This document shows positions 26,022-36,695 of a stretch of DNA of 37,356 bases, piece by piece (position 1 is the stretch's first letter; each line of letters begins with the position of its first letter). A program made the position numbers and the translations under genes. Location of the stretch: NCBI GenBank assembly GCA_919902495.1, contig CAKKRC010000065.1, positions 1-37,356 on the forward strand, written 5' to 3'. The notes beneath the pieces were generated by a model, which was not told the origin of the DNA, did no database searches, and worked only from the letters and a program-made list of their open reading frames with translations. Origin of the DNA: Nitrospiria bacterium. Its GTDB lineage: Bacteria; Nitrospirota; UBA9217.

Positions 26022-27197
26022 ATGTTCGAACGAGAACTCGACATTCTACAGGAACAGCATCTCATCCGAACTCAGGTCCGCATCGGGTCGGCACAGGGCC
26101 CCCGGATAACGGTCGACGGGAAGCAGGTCGTCCTCCTCTGCTCCAACAACTATCTGGGTATCGCCGAGCATCCCGCATTGAAGCATGCCGCCTGCGACGC
26201 CATGGAGCGCTATGGATTCGGCACCGGCGCATCACGATTGGTCTCCGGGAACACCGAACTGCATGAAGCGCTGGAGCGACGGATAGCCTCGTTCAAAGGA
26301 ACCGAAAGCGCGATCGTGTTCAATTCCGGCTACACCGCCAATACCGGGGTCATCCCTGCCGTTGCCGGAGACGGGGACCTTGTCCTGAGCGACAGGCTGA
26401 ACCACGCAAGCATCATCGACGGCTGCCGCCTGAGCAGGGCCAGGACCGAGGTCTATCGGCATAGGGACATGGACCACCTGGAAAGCCTTCTGCGATCGAA
26501 CAGGACTGCCCCCAGGAAACTTATCGTCACCGATGGTGTTTTCAGCATGGACGGCGATATCGCGCCGCTCCCCGACCTTGTACTGCTCGCCGAGCGCTAT
26601 GATGCTGTCCTGATGGTCGACGATGCCCATGCAACCGGCGTTCTGGGCAAGCAGGGCAGGGGGACCGCCGAACACTTCGGGTTGGAAGACAGGGTGCATA
26701 TCCAGATGGGCACCCTGGGGAAAGCCCTGGGATCGTTCGGCGCCTATATTACAGGCGCCCCGGACGTTGTGCGCTATTTGTTGAACACCTGCAGAAGCTA
26801 CCTGTTCAGCACGTCGCTCCCGCCTGCGGTCTGCGCTGCATCTATCGCGGCCTTTGATGTACTCGAAGCAGAACCCTGGCGCCGGGAGAGGCTCTGGGAC
26901 AACAGGAGCCGCCTTGCTCATGGCCTGGCGTCCCTGGGCATCAACATCGCTCCGTCGGCAACGCCCATCTTCCCGCTCCTGGTAGGAAGCTCCGATCGGG
27001 CGCTCCATGCCTCTCAAAAGGCACTCGCACAAGGCATGTTCGCAATAGCCATCAGGCCGCCCACGATCCCCGACGGCAGCGCACGGCTCAGGGTGACGGT
27101 CCTGGCCACGCATACGGAAGAAGATATTGCTCAGGCCGTCAGGATACTCGGGATATTGAAGGAAGAGGGGTACTTCTCCCATGGCAGGCCGGAATAA
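26022..27197 (+). CDS. bioF: 8-amino-7-oxononanoate synthase
   Basis: A PLP enzyme condensing pimeloyl-CoA with alanine. Conserved parts include CSNNYLGIAEHP (40-51), GTGASRLVSGNTELHEALE, the cofactor aspartate Asp200 in MVDDAHATGVLG, and the Schiff-base lysine Lys234 in MGTLGKALGSFG. The open frame reaches back to 25860 inside bioW, but the ATG at 26022 gives the family's usual N-terminus and follows the bioW stop by 5 bases; AGG lies about 9 bases ahead. Length 391 is standard. It overlaps the following gene by 17 bases. Confidence 0.94.
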   Translation: MFERELDILQEQHLIRTQVRIGSAQGPRITVDGKQVVLLCSNNYLGIAEHPALKHAACDAMERYGFGTGASRLVSGNTELHEALERRIASFKGTESAIVFNSGYTANTGVIPAVAGDGDLVLSDRLNHASIIDGCRLSRARTEVYRHRDMDHLESLLRSNRTAPRKLIVTDGVFSMDGDIAPLPDLVLLAERYDAVLMVDDAHATGVLGKQGRGTAEHFGLEDRVHIQMGTLGKALGSFGAYITGAPDVVRYLLNTCRSYLFSTSLPPAVCAASIAAFDVLEAEPWRRERLWDNRSRLAHGLASLGINIAPSATPIFPLLVGSSDRALHASQKALAQGMFAIAIRPPTIPDGSARLRVTVLATHTEEDIAQAVRILGILKEEGYFSHGRPE

Positions 27198-27918
27198 CCG
27201 CGTCATAATCGTCACCGGAGCTTCCCGCGGCCTCGGCAGAACGATCGCCCTGAAGTTCGGCCATGCCGGCACACGTATCGTCGTAAACTATCTCGAACGG
27301 CGCCAGGACGCGATTGCCGTAGTCGACAGCATTACGGAACAGGGAGGCGAAGCATTCGCTCTTCAGGCAGATGTACGGCAGGGGGCCATGGTAGACGCGA
27401 TGACCGATGCTGTATTGGAACGATGGGGGACGATAGATGTCCTGGTGAACAACGCCGGCATAACGCGTGATGGATTTGCCGTCCGCATGTCCGAGCAGGA
27501 CTGGGACGATGTCCTCGATACGAACCTGACCGGTCCGTTTCACTGCATACGCGCGGTTTCCCGGGCCATGATGCGGCAGCGCTCCGGCCATATCATCTCC
27601 CTTGCTTCCCTGACCGGCATGCAGGGAAGGGCGGGCCAGGCAAATTACTCTGCAGCGAAAGCCGGGCTTGTCGGTCTTACCCAGTCGGCAGCAAAGGAGC
27701 TGGGAAGGTTCAATATCAGGGCAAATACCGTTCTCCCCGGCCTTCTCGAGACGGAAATGGGGACCTCGCTTCCGGAACCGGTCCGCAGGCGGATCATCGA
27801 GGAAAACGCCCTCGGCAGGTCCTCGACCCGGGAAGAGGTCGCCGAATTCATCTATCGTCTCTCGCTCATGCAGCATGTGTCGGGCCAGGTATTCAATCTG
27901 GACAGCAGGATCCCATGA
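27181..27918 (+). CDS. FabG-like 3-oxoacyl-ACP reductase (SDR) in the biotin operon
   Basis: A classical SDR with TGASRGLG at residues 12-19, NNAG at 90-93, and the catalytic set Ser143, Tyr156 and Lys160 (YSAAK). The whole protein is closely FabG-like in length (245 residues) and motif layout. FabG reduces 3-oxoacyl-ACP in fatty acid synthesis. It overlaps bioF by 17 bases and bioD by an ATGA, so it is a true operon member. It may help to make the pimelate chain, as proposed for fab-like genes in the biotin operons of sulfate reducers. Alternatively it could reduce a different oxo intermediate. The role in biotin synthesis is inference. Confidence 0.85.
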   Translation: MAGRNNRVIIVTGASRGLGRTIALKFGHAGTRIVVNYLERRQDAIAVVDSITEQGGEAFALQADVRQGAMVDAMTDAVLERWGTIDVLVNNAGITRDGFAVRMSEQDWDDVLDTNLTGPFHCIRAVSRAMMRQRSGHIISLASLTGMQGRAGQANYSAAKAGLVGLTQSAAKELGRFNIRANTVLPGLLETEMGTSLPEPVRRRIIEENALGRSSTREEVAEFIYRLSLMQHVSGQVFNLDSRIP

Positions 27919-28601
27919 TGAGTATGAAGATACAGGGGATATTCATTACCGGAACGGATACCGGGGTGGGAAAGACCTATGTCGGTGCCGGCCTTGCCGC
28001 GGCCCTGCGCGAACAGGGAATCGACGTCGGCGTGATGAAGCCAGCTGAAACAGGATGCATGTTCCGGAACGGCGTTCTGGTACCGCGTGACGCGTTAAAG
28101 CTGATACAGGCAGGGGGGGTGGATGATCCACTCGCCCTTGTGAATCCTTACCGCTTCCGTGATGCCCTTGCGCCGGCCGTCGCCGCGGCACGTACGGGGA
28201 AAAGGATCGAGATCAGAAGGATCGTTTCTGCATTCCGTACCCTTGCCCGGAAACACGCGTATATGGTGGTAGAAGGTGCAGGCGGGATCATGGTCCCGCT
28301 GACCACGAACCGGTATTACCTGGACCTGGCCAGGGTCCTGGACCTGCCGGTACTCGTTGTCGCGCGCCCCGGGCTGGGCACGATCAATCACTCGCTTTTG
28401 ACCGTCATGGCCCTTCGTTCCCGCGGGCTGCGCATTGCGGGGATCGTGATCAACCACCATTCGAAGAAAGTTCCCGGACTGGCCGAAAGAACGGTCCCTC
28501 CGGTCATTGAACGCCTGTCCGGTGTACCGGTCATCGGCCAGGTCAAATTCGGGCAGAATGACTTCAGGAACATCATGCGGTATCTGCTGATGTTGAAATA
28601 A
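27915..28601 (+). CDS. bioD: Dethiobiotin synthetase
   Basis: An ATP-dependent carboxylase that closes the ureido ring of dethiobiotin. The P-loop is GTDTGVGKT at residues 13-21, followed by GVMKPAETG, the diaminopelargonate and carbamate contact region. VVEGAGGIMVPLT holds the family's second conserved loop, and IAGIVINHH the third. Length 228 is typical. The ATG at 27915 overlaps the previous stop; ATG codons one and three codons further on are possible. It is the last gene of the operon. The aminotransferase gene bioA that normally acts just before it is missing from the window. Confidence 0.94.
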   Translation: MMSMKIQGIFITGTDTGVGKTYVGAGLAAALREQGIDVGVMKPAETGCMFRNGVLVPRDALKLIQAGGVDDPLALVNPYRFRDALAPAVAAARTGKRIEIRRIVSAFRTLARKHAYMVVEGAGGIMVPLTTNRYYLDLARVLDLPVLVVARPGLGTINHSLLTVMALRSRGLRIAGIVINHHSKKVPGLAERTVPPVIERLSGVPVIGQVKFGQNDFRNIMRYLLMLK

Positions 28602-28636
28602 GATCCCCCTGTTCAGGCCTAACAAAAGGGGTTATT
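28597..28636. terminator. Possible bidirectional terminator between bioD and the cytochrome gene
   Basis: AATAA, a 3-base bulge and CCCC (from 28597) can pair with GGGGTTATT (28628-28636) across a 16-base loop. The arms lie between two convergent genes and each strand ends in an A/T-rich arm. The stem is interrupted and has no long T run, so the call is tentative. Confidence 0.3.
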
Positions 28637-28660
28637 GTCCGCTGTCCTCCTGCCTTGATC

Positions 28661-29014
28661 TCAACATCCGACCGGGGCCTTTTTACCGGCGGGCTTCTTC
28701 TCACTGCCGAGGCCTTTGATATACAGCACCATCGACTGCATCTCGACGGATTTTGCCTTAAGGGCCTTGCCCGTCAGAGCCTTTGTGATGCAGGTGTTCA
28801 CTATTGTTTCCAGATCCTGTTTTACACCGGCCTTTTCCAGCCCGGCTCCATCCTTGTGGCAGTTATTGCACGATTTTCCGTTCGCACCAAGCTTCGTGTC
28901 ATTGAACAACATCCTGCCTTTGTCCGCCGTCGCTTCATGCTGCATTGCAGAGACGACGCTTACCATCGTCCATGCAACAAGAATCAAAACTGCGCTCATA
29001 CCGATCTTTCGCAT
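28661..29014 (-). CDS. Small periplasmic c-type cytochrome
   Basis: A signal peptide (residues 1-23, with the hydrophobic run VLILVAWTMVSVV) is followed by a mature domain of about 94 residues. It holds one haem motif, CNNCH at 49-53, and methionines at 92 and 95 that could be the second axial ligand (SVEMQSMVLYIK). KGRMLFNDTKLG before the haem site is typical of single-haem class I cytochromes in anaerobic respirers. Two extra cysteines (75 and the C-terminal 117) and a Lys-rich tail are unusual. GGGAGGG stands ahead of the ATG, and a good promoter lies 40-75 bases upstream. It probably carries electrons in the periplasm; the partner is unknown. Confidence 0.82.
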   Translation of the reverse strand: MRKIGMSAVLILVAWTMVSVVSAMQHEATADKGRMLFNDTKLGANGKSCNNCHKDGAGLEKAGVKQDLETIVNTCITKALTGKALKAKSVEMQSMVLYIKGLGSEKKPAGKKAPVGC

Positions 29015-29060
29015 ACCGACCCTCCCTTGACGTTCTCACGTAATTACGATTTGTTTCGTA

Positions 29061-29090
29061 AAGATATCAATAGGGGGCCGTCCTTGTCAA
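29061..29090 (-). promoter_or_regulatory. Candidate promoter of the cytochrome gene
   Basis: On the minus strand a perfect TTGACA (29085-29090) is followed after 18 bases by TATCTT (29061-29066), preceded by TGA as an extended -10 box. The leader would be about 40 bases long and contains the ribosome site GGGAGGG. Confidence 0.5.
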
Positions 29091-29105
29091 GAAAAGATAA
29101 TTTCC

Positions 29106-29134
29106 TTGACGGGGTCCGGTCTTATTGATACAGT
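29106..29134 (+). promoter_or_regulatory. Candidate promoter of the outer-membrane protein gene
   Basis: TTGACG (29106-29111) and TACAGT (29129-29134) lie 17 bases apart, with TGA just before the second box as an extended -10. Transcription would begin about 29141, three bases before the ATG, so the message would have almost no leader. The -35 boxes of this promoter and the divergent one form an inverted repeat, GTCAAG 13 bases CTTGAC. Confidence 0.4.
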
Positions 29135-29143
29135 TCTCTCACC

Positions 29144-29980
29144 ATGCGATACATTCTGCTTCTGCCTATGATCATAGCGCTTCTATTGCCTGCCGCAGTT
29201 CTCGCAGAAGAACTGGAGATAGTCAACCGGCCGGTCAACACCTCCGGAATGACAGGACTTCTCGCGACGACCTCACCGTTCACACTGCCGCCGAAAATCC
29301 TGGAGATCGGCGTTATGGTCCTTTCTGAGAACAGTCTTGCACCTAATTATACGGCAACGGAATATCCCATGACCATCAGTATGGGGCTTTCACATTCCAG
29401 CGAGATCGCCCTGAAATGTTCTTTTCATTATGTGAACGTGGACCCTGATCAAATAACCCGTGGCATGGGCGATACTGATCTGGCCTATAAATGGAATATC
29501 AGGCCGCAGACCGAATTCAGCAGCATACCCGGTGTAGCGCTCATCCTGGCCGGCGTGTTCCCGACGGGTGATAAAACAGCAGGGATGAACAGTGTCAGTC
29601 ATTGGGGCGGACGCGTGGGAATATCCCTGGGCAGCGAACTCATTTGGGAAGACCATATTATCGGCATATTCGCCGACGGACAGATCGCGGCCCAGGACCT
29701 CTCAGACGACCAGATCAGAGACAGCTACACACTGGTGAATGCAGGCGTCCTGTTTCCCATAAGCAAATACAGGAATCTGCAAATGATCATCGAGTATAGT
29801 CAACGCAAAGGGAAAGATATAATGACGATCGATGGCGCTGATTTCAGTGCAGTGACCTATGGATTGCGACTCGTCAACGAGCGGTTTAATCTGACGTTTG
29901 GAACCCAGTTCCTTCACAAGTCTCAGGAGGGATTGGCAGATTCAAACAGAATGGTAGGAATATTAAGCATTAAGCTATAA
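29144..29980 (+). CDS. Putative outer-membrane beta-barrel protein (MetA-pathway-of-phenol-degradation-like)
   Basis: A clear signal peptide (MRYILLLPMIIALLLPAAVL with AEE after the cut) precedes a 255-residue domain of alternating polar and hydrophobic strands, for example GLSHSSEIALKCSFHYVNV, SIPGVALILAGVFPTGDKT and RFNLTFGTQFLHKS, ending in the aromatic-poor terminal strand GILSIKL. The GDTDLAYKWNI and ALILAGVFPTGD segments resemble the family of proteins once linked to phenol degradation, now seen as general outer-membrane barrels. I infer a channel or structural barrel and cannot name a substrate. No ribosome site precedes the ATG. Confidence 0.6.
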   Translation: MRYILLLPMIIALLLPAAVLAEELEIVNRPVNTSGMTGLLATTSPFTLPPKILEIGVMVLSENSLAPNYTATEYPMTISMGLSHSSEIALKCSFHYVNVDPDQITRGMGDTDLAYKWNIRPQTEFSSIPGVALILAGVFPTGDKTAGMNSVSHWGGRVGISLGSELIWEDHIIGIFADGQIAAQDLSDDQIRDSYTLVNAGVLFPISKYRNLQMIIEYSQRKGKDIMTIDGADFSAVTYGLRLVNERFNLTFGTQFLHKSQEGLADSNRMVGILSIKL

Positions 29981-30076
29981 TAACAATATGTTACGTTAAT
30001 ACTTGCAACATAATGGTTTAATTTAATCAAAAGACCGATAATGTATATTATGTCAAATCGACTATATTTCGAGATT

Positions 30077-30100
30077 TGCCGCTTCCACGCTGCTGCGGCA
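30077..30100 (-). terminator. Weak stem-loop in the convergent gap after the beta-barrel gene
   Basis: TGCCGC (30077-30082) and GCGGCA (30095-30100) can pair over a 12-base loop. It lies downstream of the minus-strand methyltransferase and of the plus-strand barrel gene. The rest of the 29981-30147 gap is strongly AT-rich with a smaller TATGTT/AACATA repeat. No T run follows the stem, so termination is only a possibility. Confidence 0.2.
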
Positions 30101-30147
30101 TATACCTCCACGTTGTTCTTCCCTGCCACAGTCTCTCTGTATTCGTC

Positions 30148-30687
30148 CTACGACCTTCTCGCGACGAAACGGTAATACATGGCTCGCCCGGTTATGATGA
30201 AGCACAAGTAATCCTCCCAGAACCGCGGTGATAGATTTATCAACGGTCCGAAGAACGGGATCCTTGATGTTATCCGGGCCTTGTCCATGCCCAGCTTCTT
30301 TCCGTCAACGGCAACACTGTTCGCCAGCCCCGGTATTGCACGGTACGAAAAATATCTCCGGTGCGTGGCATCGCCGAAGCTGGCAAGATTGGTCACATGC
30401 GGCACGGTAATGAAGATGTTCCCGTCCGGACGGACGATCCTGAGGCATTCCGTAAGTGTTCTTTTCGGGTCGACAAGATGTTCGATGCAGTGGTTCAGGT
30501 AGACGGCATCGACGGTATCGCTCCCGAAAGGATACGGAAAGACGTCCAGGTCGTGGACAACATCTACCAAGGGGTCCTGAAAGCAATCTACACCGATGCT
30601 GCCCGGGACCTTCGAAATTCCGCAGCCCAGGTCAACGACCTTTTCCTCCTGCCTGTGGCTGTATCCATACCATGATGGTCTGTCCAA
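30148..30687 (-). CDS. Small class I SAM-dependent methyltransferase
   Basis: Motif I is VVDLGCG at residues 18-24, followed by GSIGVDCFQDP, then DAVYLNHCIEHLVDP and RPDGNIFITVPHV, the pattern of type 11 methyltransferases. The protein is short (179 residues) with little before the SAM motif. The start is a TTG at 30687 with AAGGAGG about 8 bases upstream, which is a strong ribosome site for a rare start. FSYRAIPGL and the aromatic tail may bind the acceptor. It closes a minus-strand run of glycan-type genes; the acceptor is unknown. Confidence 0.75.
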   Translation of the reverse strand: MDRPSWYGYSHRQEEKVVDLGCGISKVPGSIGVDCFQDPLVDVVHDLDVFPYPFGSDTVDAVYLNHCIEHLVDPKRTLTECLRIVRPDGNIFITVPHVTNLASFGDATHRRYFSYRAIPGLANSVAVDGKKLGMDKARITSRIPFFGPLINLSPRFWEDYLCFIITGRAMYYRFVARRS

Positions 30688-30804
30688 CGAGGTCCCCTCC
30701 TTAATATCACATCCCGCAACAGATTATCGTCGTTCACCACCGGCCGTTTGCCCCGCGCGCGATCCTGCTGTCGCCTGACCCGGTCCGGCGCTGCTTCTCC
30801 CGGC

Positions 30805-31635
30805 CTATGAGATATTCCTGATCCCATTTCTGCAGTAAGGTTCTTTAGTGTCTATCCGCCGCTGAAGGATCTTGAGATTTTCCTTGCATTTATCGCATTC
30901 GTAGCTCCATGACGCCTTGTGCCAGAGATGAAAGATGATCGCGAGCGCCCGGACCGATCTCAGGTGTTTTCCGAGATTGACTGCCCGTACACCGATATCG
31001 ATATCCTCCGCAGATCCGTCAAGGAAGTCCTCATCACAGCCATTTATGGCGTAGAACAGGTCCCGGTACAGGCTGAAATTGCATCCGATGATGGACTTCA
31101 AATGGATCCGGTCCCGGTGCAGAATATATCTGACGAACCTGTTCGTTACATAAAAGCCCTCACCGACCCGTCGCGACCGCCTTCTTGCGGCATCCCAGAG
31201 CAGGCGGATGCTGACCGTGTTATAGATCGTTCCGTCCTGAGTGATCTTTTCGCTCATCTCCCTGCCGATCTCAACGCGTTTTCCTCCCAGCACCGCGTCA
31301 GGATCGGAACGGTCAAGGTGAGCTTTAACGAAATGCCGGTGGGCAATGCAATCGCCATCGAGAAATATGAGATACTCCCCCGTCGACTGGCGAACCGTCT
31401 CGTTCAGGATCTTTGGCTTTCGAAAACCGACGTCCTCGTGCCACACATGACGAATGGGAAAGCGGTCCCGAAGACGGTCCGTCATTTCAGCGACCACGTC
31501 CTTCGTTTCCTGGCCGCTCCCGTCGTCGGCGATGAGGACCTCGTCAGGAAGCCGGCTCTGCTGCGCCAGGCTGAGCAGGCATAGCTTCAGCGCTTGCGGT
31601 CTGTTGTACGTCGGAACGATAACGGTGCACTTCAT
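30805..31635 (-). CDS. Glycosyltransferase family 2 (chondroitin-polymerase-like domain)
   Basis: The N-terminal CTVIVPTYNRPQALKLCL and IADDGSGQET are the GT2 nucleotide-binding part, and FLDGDC at 91-96 holds the DxD metal site. Later GCNFSLYRDLFYAINGCDED and AEDIDIGVRAVNLG match the acceptor half shared with galactosyltransferase-like (7C) domains. The frame is open back to 31770 but the ATG at 31635 begins exactly at the fold and has AAGGAAG upstream. Just ahead of it lies a G-rich element (31672-31689). The protein adds one sugar to a glycan; donor unknown. Confidence 0.82.
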   Translation of the reverse strand: MKCTVIVPTYNRPQALKLCLLSLAQQSRLPDEVLIADDGSGQETKDVVAEMTDRLRDRFPIRHVWHEDVGFRKPKILNETVRQSTGEYLIFLDGDCIAHRHFVKAHLDRSDPDAVLGGKRVEIGREMSEKITQDGTIYNTVSIRLLWDAARRRSRRVGEGFYVTNRFVRYILHRDRIHLKSIIGCNFSLYRDLFYAINGCDEDFLDGSAEDIDIGVRAVNLGKHLRSVRALAIIFHLWHKASWSYECDKCKENLKILQRRIDTKEPYCRNGIRNIS

Positions 31636-31671
31636 GCTTCCTTGTCTCCTCCGGGGACGGTGGGTGGTGAT

Positions 31672-31689
31672 CCCTCCCTCCCCTGTCCC
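31672..31689 (-). other. G-quadruplex-type motif in the leader of the GT2 gene
   Basis: On the coding (minus) strand the sequence is GGG ACA GGGG A GGG A GGG, four runs of three or more G with loops of one to three bases. This fits the standard intramolecular quadruplex rule. It lies in the gap between two genes, 37-54 bases before the GT2 start. A C-rich stretch following it could form a competing hairpin through GGGAC and GTCCC. Confidence 0.5.
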
Positions 31690-31702
31690 GCAGGTCCGCG
31701 GT

Positions 31703-32431
31703 TCAACGTTTTTTCGCTTGTACCACCAGGGTCTCTCCGAAGAGCACCGGCAGCGAGAACATCTGGGCAAGGACCTCCCGGTTGATGACCTTCAGGTCGT
31801 CGTTCTTCGCTTCTTTCCAGGACCAGTAGAGCGAGTTCAGGAACGCGACGGGCACCAGCGGCGCGTAGAGCCAGCTGACGAACTTGATGCGGTTCGAGGC
31901 CAGTGTTTGGACCGTATACCCGCTGGTATGCAGGATATAGCGCAGTTCCGGGAATGAGATCATATTTATATGGAACGACGGATGGGGACACCGCTCGTTC
32001 AAGGGAGTCTTGCATTTCGTATGGAATCCCGTCAGGAGCCAGCGGAACCTCGACCGCAGCGAACTGATGTTCGGCGCGGAGATGATGATGAACCCCCCGC
32101 GTTTCGTGATCCTGCCGCATTCCCGGACAAAATCGAACTGCCGCTCGATGTGCTCGATGCCGTCAATGCACACGACACCATCGAACTTTTCATCTTCGAA
32201 CGGAAGCGTTTCGTTCATATTGGCGACCTGGAACCGGGGATTGCCCGCCTGGTCAGCCCGTACGATGTCGGCGGAGTGGACCTCGATCCCGCGGTCGATG
32301 AGACGTTTGGAAAAAGCGCCTTCGCCGCAGGGAATGTCAAGGACGACCTGCTTCCCGGCGGGGATCAGCCCCGCTACCACCTCGTGGGTGTTCTCACAGG
32401 CACTTTCATGAATAGCACCTCTGTTCGTCAT
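31703..32431 (-). CDS. Class I SAM-dependent methyltransferase
   Basis: Motif I is VLDIPCGEG at residues 30-38, followed by EVHSADIV and PFEDEKFDGVVCIDGIEHIE, typical of the UbiG/type 11 class. The C-terminal half has FHINMISFPELRYILHTSGY and a hydrophobic stretch FVSWLYAPLVPVAFLNSLYW that may touch the membrane. Proteins of this kind methylate sugars or lipid-linked intermediates. GAGGAG precedes the ATG. It lies 33 bases after the next methyltransferase in transcription order, and 67 bases before the GT2. Confidence 0.8.
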   Translation of the reverse strand: MTNRGAIHESACENTHEVVAGLIPAGKQVVLDIPCGEGAFSKRLIDRGIEVHSADIVRADQAGNPRFQVANMNETLPFEDEKFDGVVCIDGIEHIERQFDFVRECGRITKRGGFIIISAPNISSLRSRFRWLLTGFHTKCKTPLNERCPHPSFHINMISFPELRYILHTSGYTVQTLASNRIKFVSWLYAPLVPVAFLNSLYWSWKEAKNDDLKVINREVLAQMFSLPVLFGETLVVQAKKR

Positions 32432-32464
32432 GCAATATACTCCTCTTCCTTTTCAATTGTTCTT

Positions 32465-33412
32465 TCAGCGCGTTTCAGCCTTTCCGAAATAGAAGACCGC
32501 CTGGTCTCCCCGACCTTCCTGGTTCAAGTTCGCGGCGCGGCGCTTCCAGTCGTTCTCCTCGGACCGGGTGAATCCCGCCTCCCCGAGGGACCGGAGCCCG
32601 CGTTTGTACAGTTCGCTGGTCCTGAATTGATCGAGGGTCGAGTCACACTCCGTTGAACGAAGCACCAGTCCGCATCGTTCGGCCAGCAGCCTCATGCTCG
32701 CATAGGAGTGCAGATAGAAGTGCCTCGGCGCGTCGATCTGGTACCAATGCTCGCGGTAGTGCTCCCACGCGTATGACGATGCGACCGGGACCCTGATCAG
32801 GCAGGCGCCGCCGGGACGCAGGAGGCCGGCGGCGGCCCGGAGCGCGGCAGCCTGGTCGGGAATATGCTCAAGGGAATGATGGAACATGACCACATCCCAC
32901 GCGCCTTCCACCTCGTTCACGGTCCTTTTCAGGACCTGCAGGCCGTTCGCGTACAGGATGTCGCGCTCCAGGTAAGGATCTACTCCCAGCGTGTTGGGAA
33001 AGCCTGCCTCCCGCAACGCATAGAGCCGCCATCCCGATCCGCATCCCACGTCAAGGATCCGGGAAGCGGGGGTAAGGCCCAGCCGCATCAGGGGAAGCAG
33101 TTTCTTGTTCGGGAACAATGTTCTGACCACGGCGGTCCCGAACCCCTGTTCGCTCACCGAGCTGTAGTTCCTGATCCTGCGGGCCGCCTTGATGACCGTA
33201 TTCCCGGTCTTGTCCCGCGAGGTCGTTGAAAAACTGTAGTAGTCCCGTGGGTAGTACTTGCCCATGTCCGCAGGGATCTCGGCGATCTGAAGACACCGGC
33301 AGCTTGTGCACTCAAAATAAAGGAACCTGTCCCCGGACCCGAGCATCATTTCCCGTACCGTATATACGGGATGGTCCCCGCTGGTATTGCAGATCCTGCA
33401 TCGATAGGTCAT
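32465..33412 (-). CDS. Class I SAM-dependent methyltransferase with N-terminal zinc ribbon
   Basis: Four cysteines (C5, C8, C35, C38 in CRIC and CTSC) form a probable zinc ribbon of about 45 residues. The SAM domain has motif I ILDVGCGSGW at residues 119-128, then MFHHSLEHIPDQ and RPGGACLIRVPV. DAPRHFYLHSYASM is a conserved stretch of glycan methyltransferases in O-antigen and capsule clusters. Its ATG overlaps the lipA stop as ATGA, so it is translationally coupled to a lipoate gene, an unexpected pairing. The same zinc-ribbon plus SAM layout occurs in the first gene of the window, at 249. Confidence 0.82.
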   Translation of the reverse strand: MTYRCRICNTSGDHPVYTVREMMLGSGDRFLYFECTSCRCLQIAEIPADMGKYYPRDYYSFSTTSRDKTGNTVIKAARRIRNYSSVSEQGFGTAVVRTLFPNKKLLPLMRLGLTPASRILDVGCGSGWRLYALREAGFPNTLGVDPYLERDILYANGLQVLKRTVNEVEGAWDVVMFHHSLEHIPDQAAALRAAAGLLRPGGACLIRVPVASSYAWEHYREHWYQIDAPRHFYLHSYASMRLLAERCGLVLRSTECDSTLDQFRTSELYKRGLRSLGEAGFTRSEENDWKRRAANLNQEGRGDQAVFYFGKAETR

Positions 33413-34307
33413 AGGTCTCGTTCACCGGTCGCCTGCTCCGATCCGTAACGGGCGGCATGATACGAGCTCCTCACGAGCGGACCGGCGGCGACCCGGCGGA
33501 AACCCAGGTCCAGAGCCTCGTTCCTGAGCGATCCGAACTCCTCAGGCCGATAATATCGCTCCACGGGAAGATTGCGCGGGGAAGGCCGCAGGTATTGCCC
33601 AATGGTCAGGATATCGCATCCGACACTTCTCAGGTCTTGCAGGACGGATCGGACCTCGCCGACCTCCTCACCCAGGCCCAGCATCATACCCGACTTGGTG
33701 ACGAAGCCGCGCTGCTTCGCGCGCTCCAGGAGGCGCAGGGACCGGCCGTAGTCGGCTCCGGGCCGCACGCGGGAATAGAGCGACGGAACGGTCTCGACAT
33801 TGTGGTTCACGACATGCGGCCCTGCATCCAGCACTGCTTCCAGCGATGCACGGGAGCCCTGGAAGTCCGGGATGAGGACCTCGACGCGGCATTCCGGCGA
33901 CCGCCTTCTGACCGCACCGATGGTGCCGGCGAACGCCCCTGCACCTCCGTCCGGCAGATCGTCCCGCGTCACCGATGTGACGACCGCATAGGCAAGGCCC
34001 ATCACGACAACCGCGTCGGCGATGCGTCTCGGTTCGTCCTGATCTACTGTTCTGGTCTCGCCGGAGGGAATGTTGCAGAACATGCAGGAGCGGGTGCAGC
34101 GGTCGCCCAGGATCAGGAACGTGGCCGTTCCCGCGTTCCAGCATTCGTTCCGGTTGGGGCATGCCGCTCCCTCGCAGACCGTGCGGAGCCGCAGGTCGCG
34201 AAGCCGGTTCCGAAGCAGCGTGGAGCGTCCGTTCACGGACAGGCCCACGCGGAACCACGGGGGAAGGCGTTCCGCGCCCCGTCCTGCGGTACTGGTGGAA
34301 TGCGGCT

Positions 34308-34311
<4 letters not shown>
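33409..34311 (-). CDS. lipA: Lipoyl synthase (probable CTG start)
   Basis: A radical-SAM enzyme that inserts two sulfurs into protein-bound octanoyl chains. The auxiliary cluster motif is Cys46, Cys51 and Cys57 (CEGAACPNRNEC), and the SAM cluster motif is Cys72, Cys76 and Cys79 (CTRSCMFC). The C-terminal RSSYHA supplies the serine ligand. A start at the GTG at 34248 would lose ERLPPWFR, the usual N-terminal element of LipA. Upstream in frame no ATG, GTG or TTG exists before the Lon stop, but a CTG at 34311 overlaps that stop as CTGA and has AGGAGGG 4 bases upstream. This gives 300 residues, the normal length. The start is inferred; the enzyme call is firm. Confidence 0.9.
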
Positions 34312-36689
<2,378 letters not shown>

Positions 36690-36695
36690 TTCACC

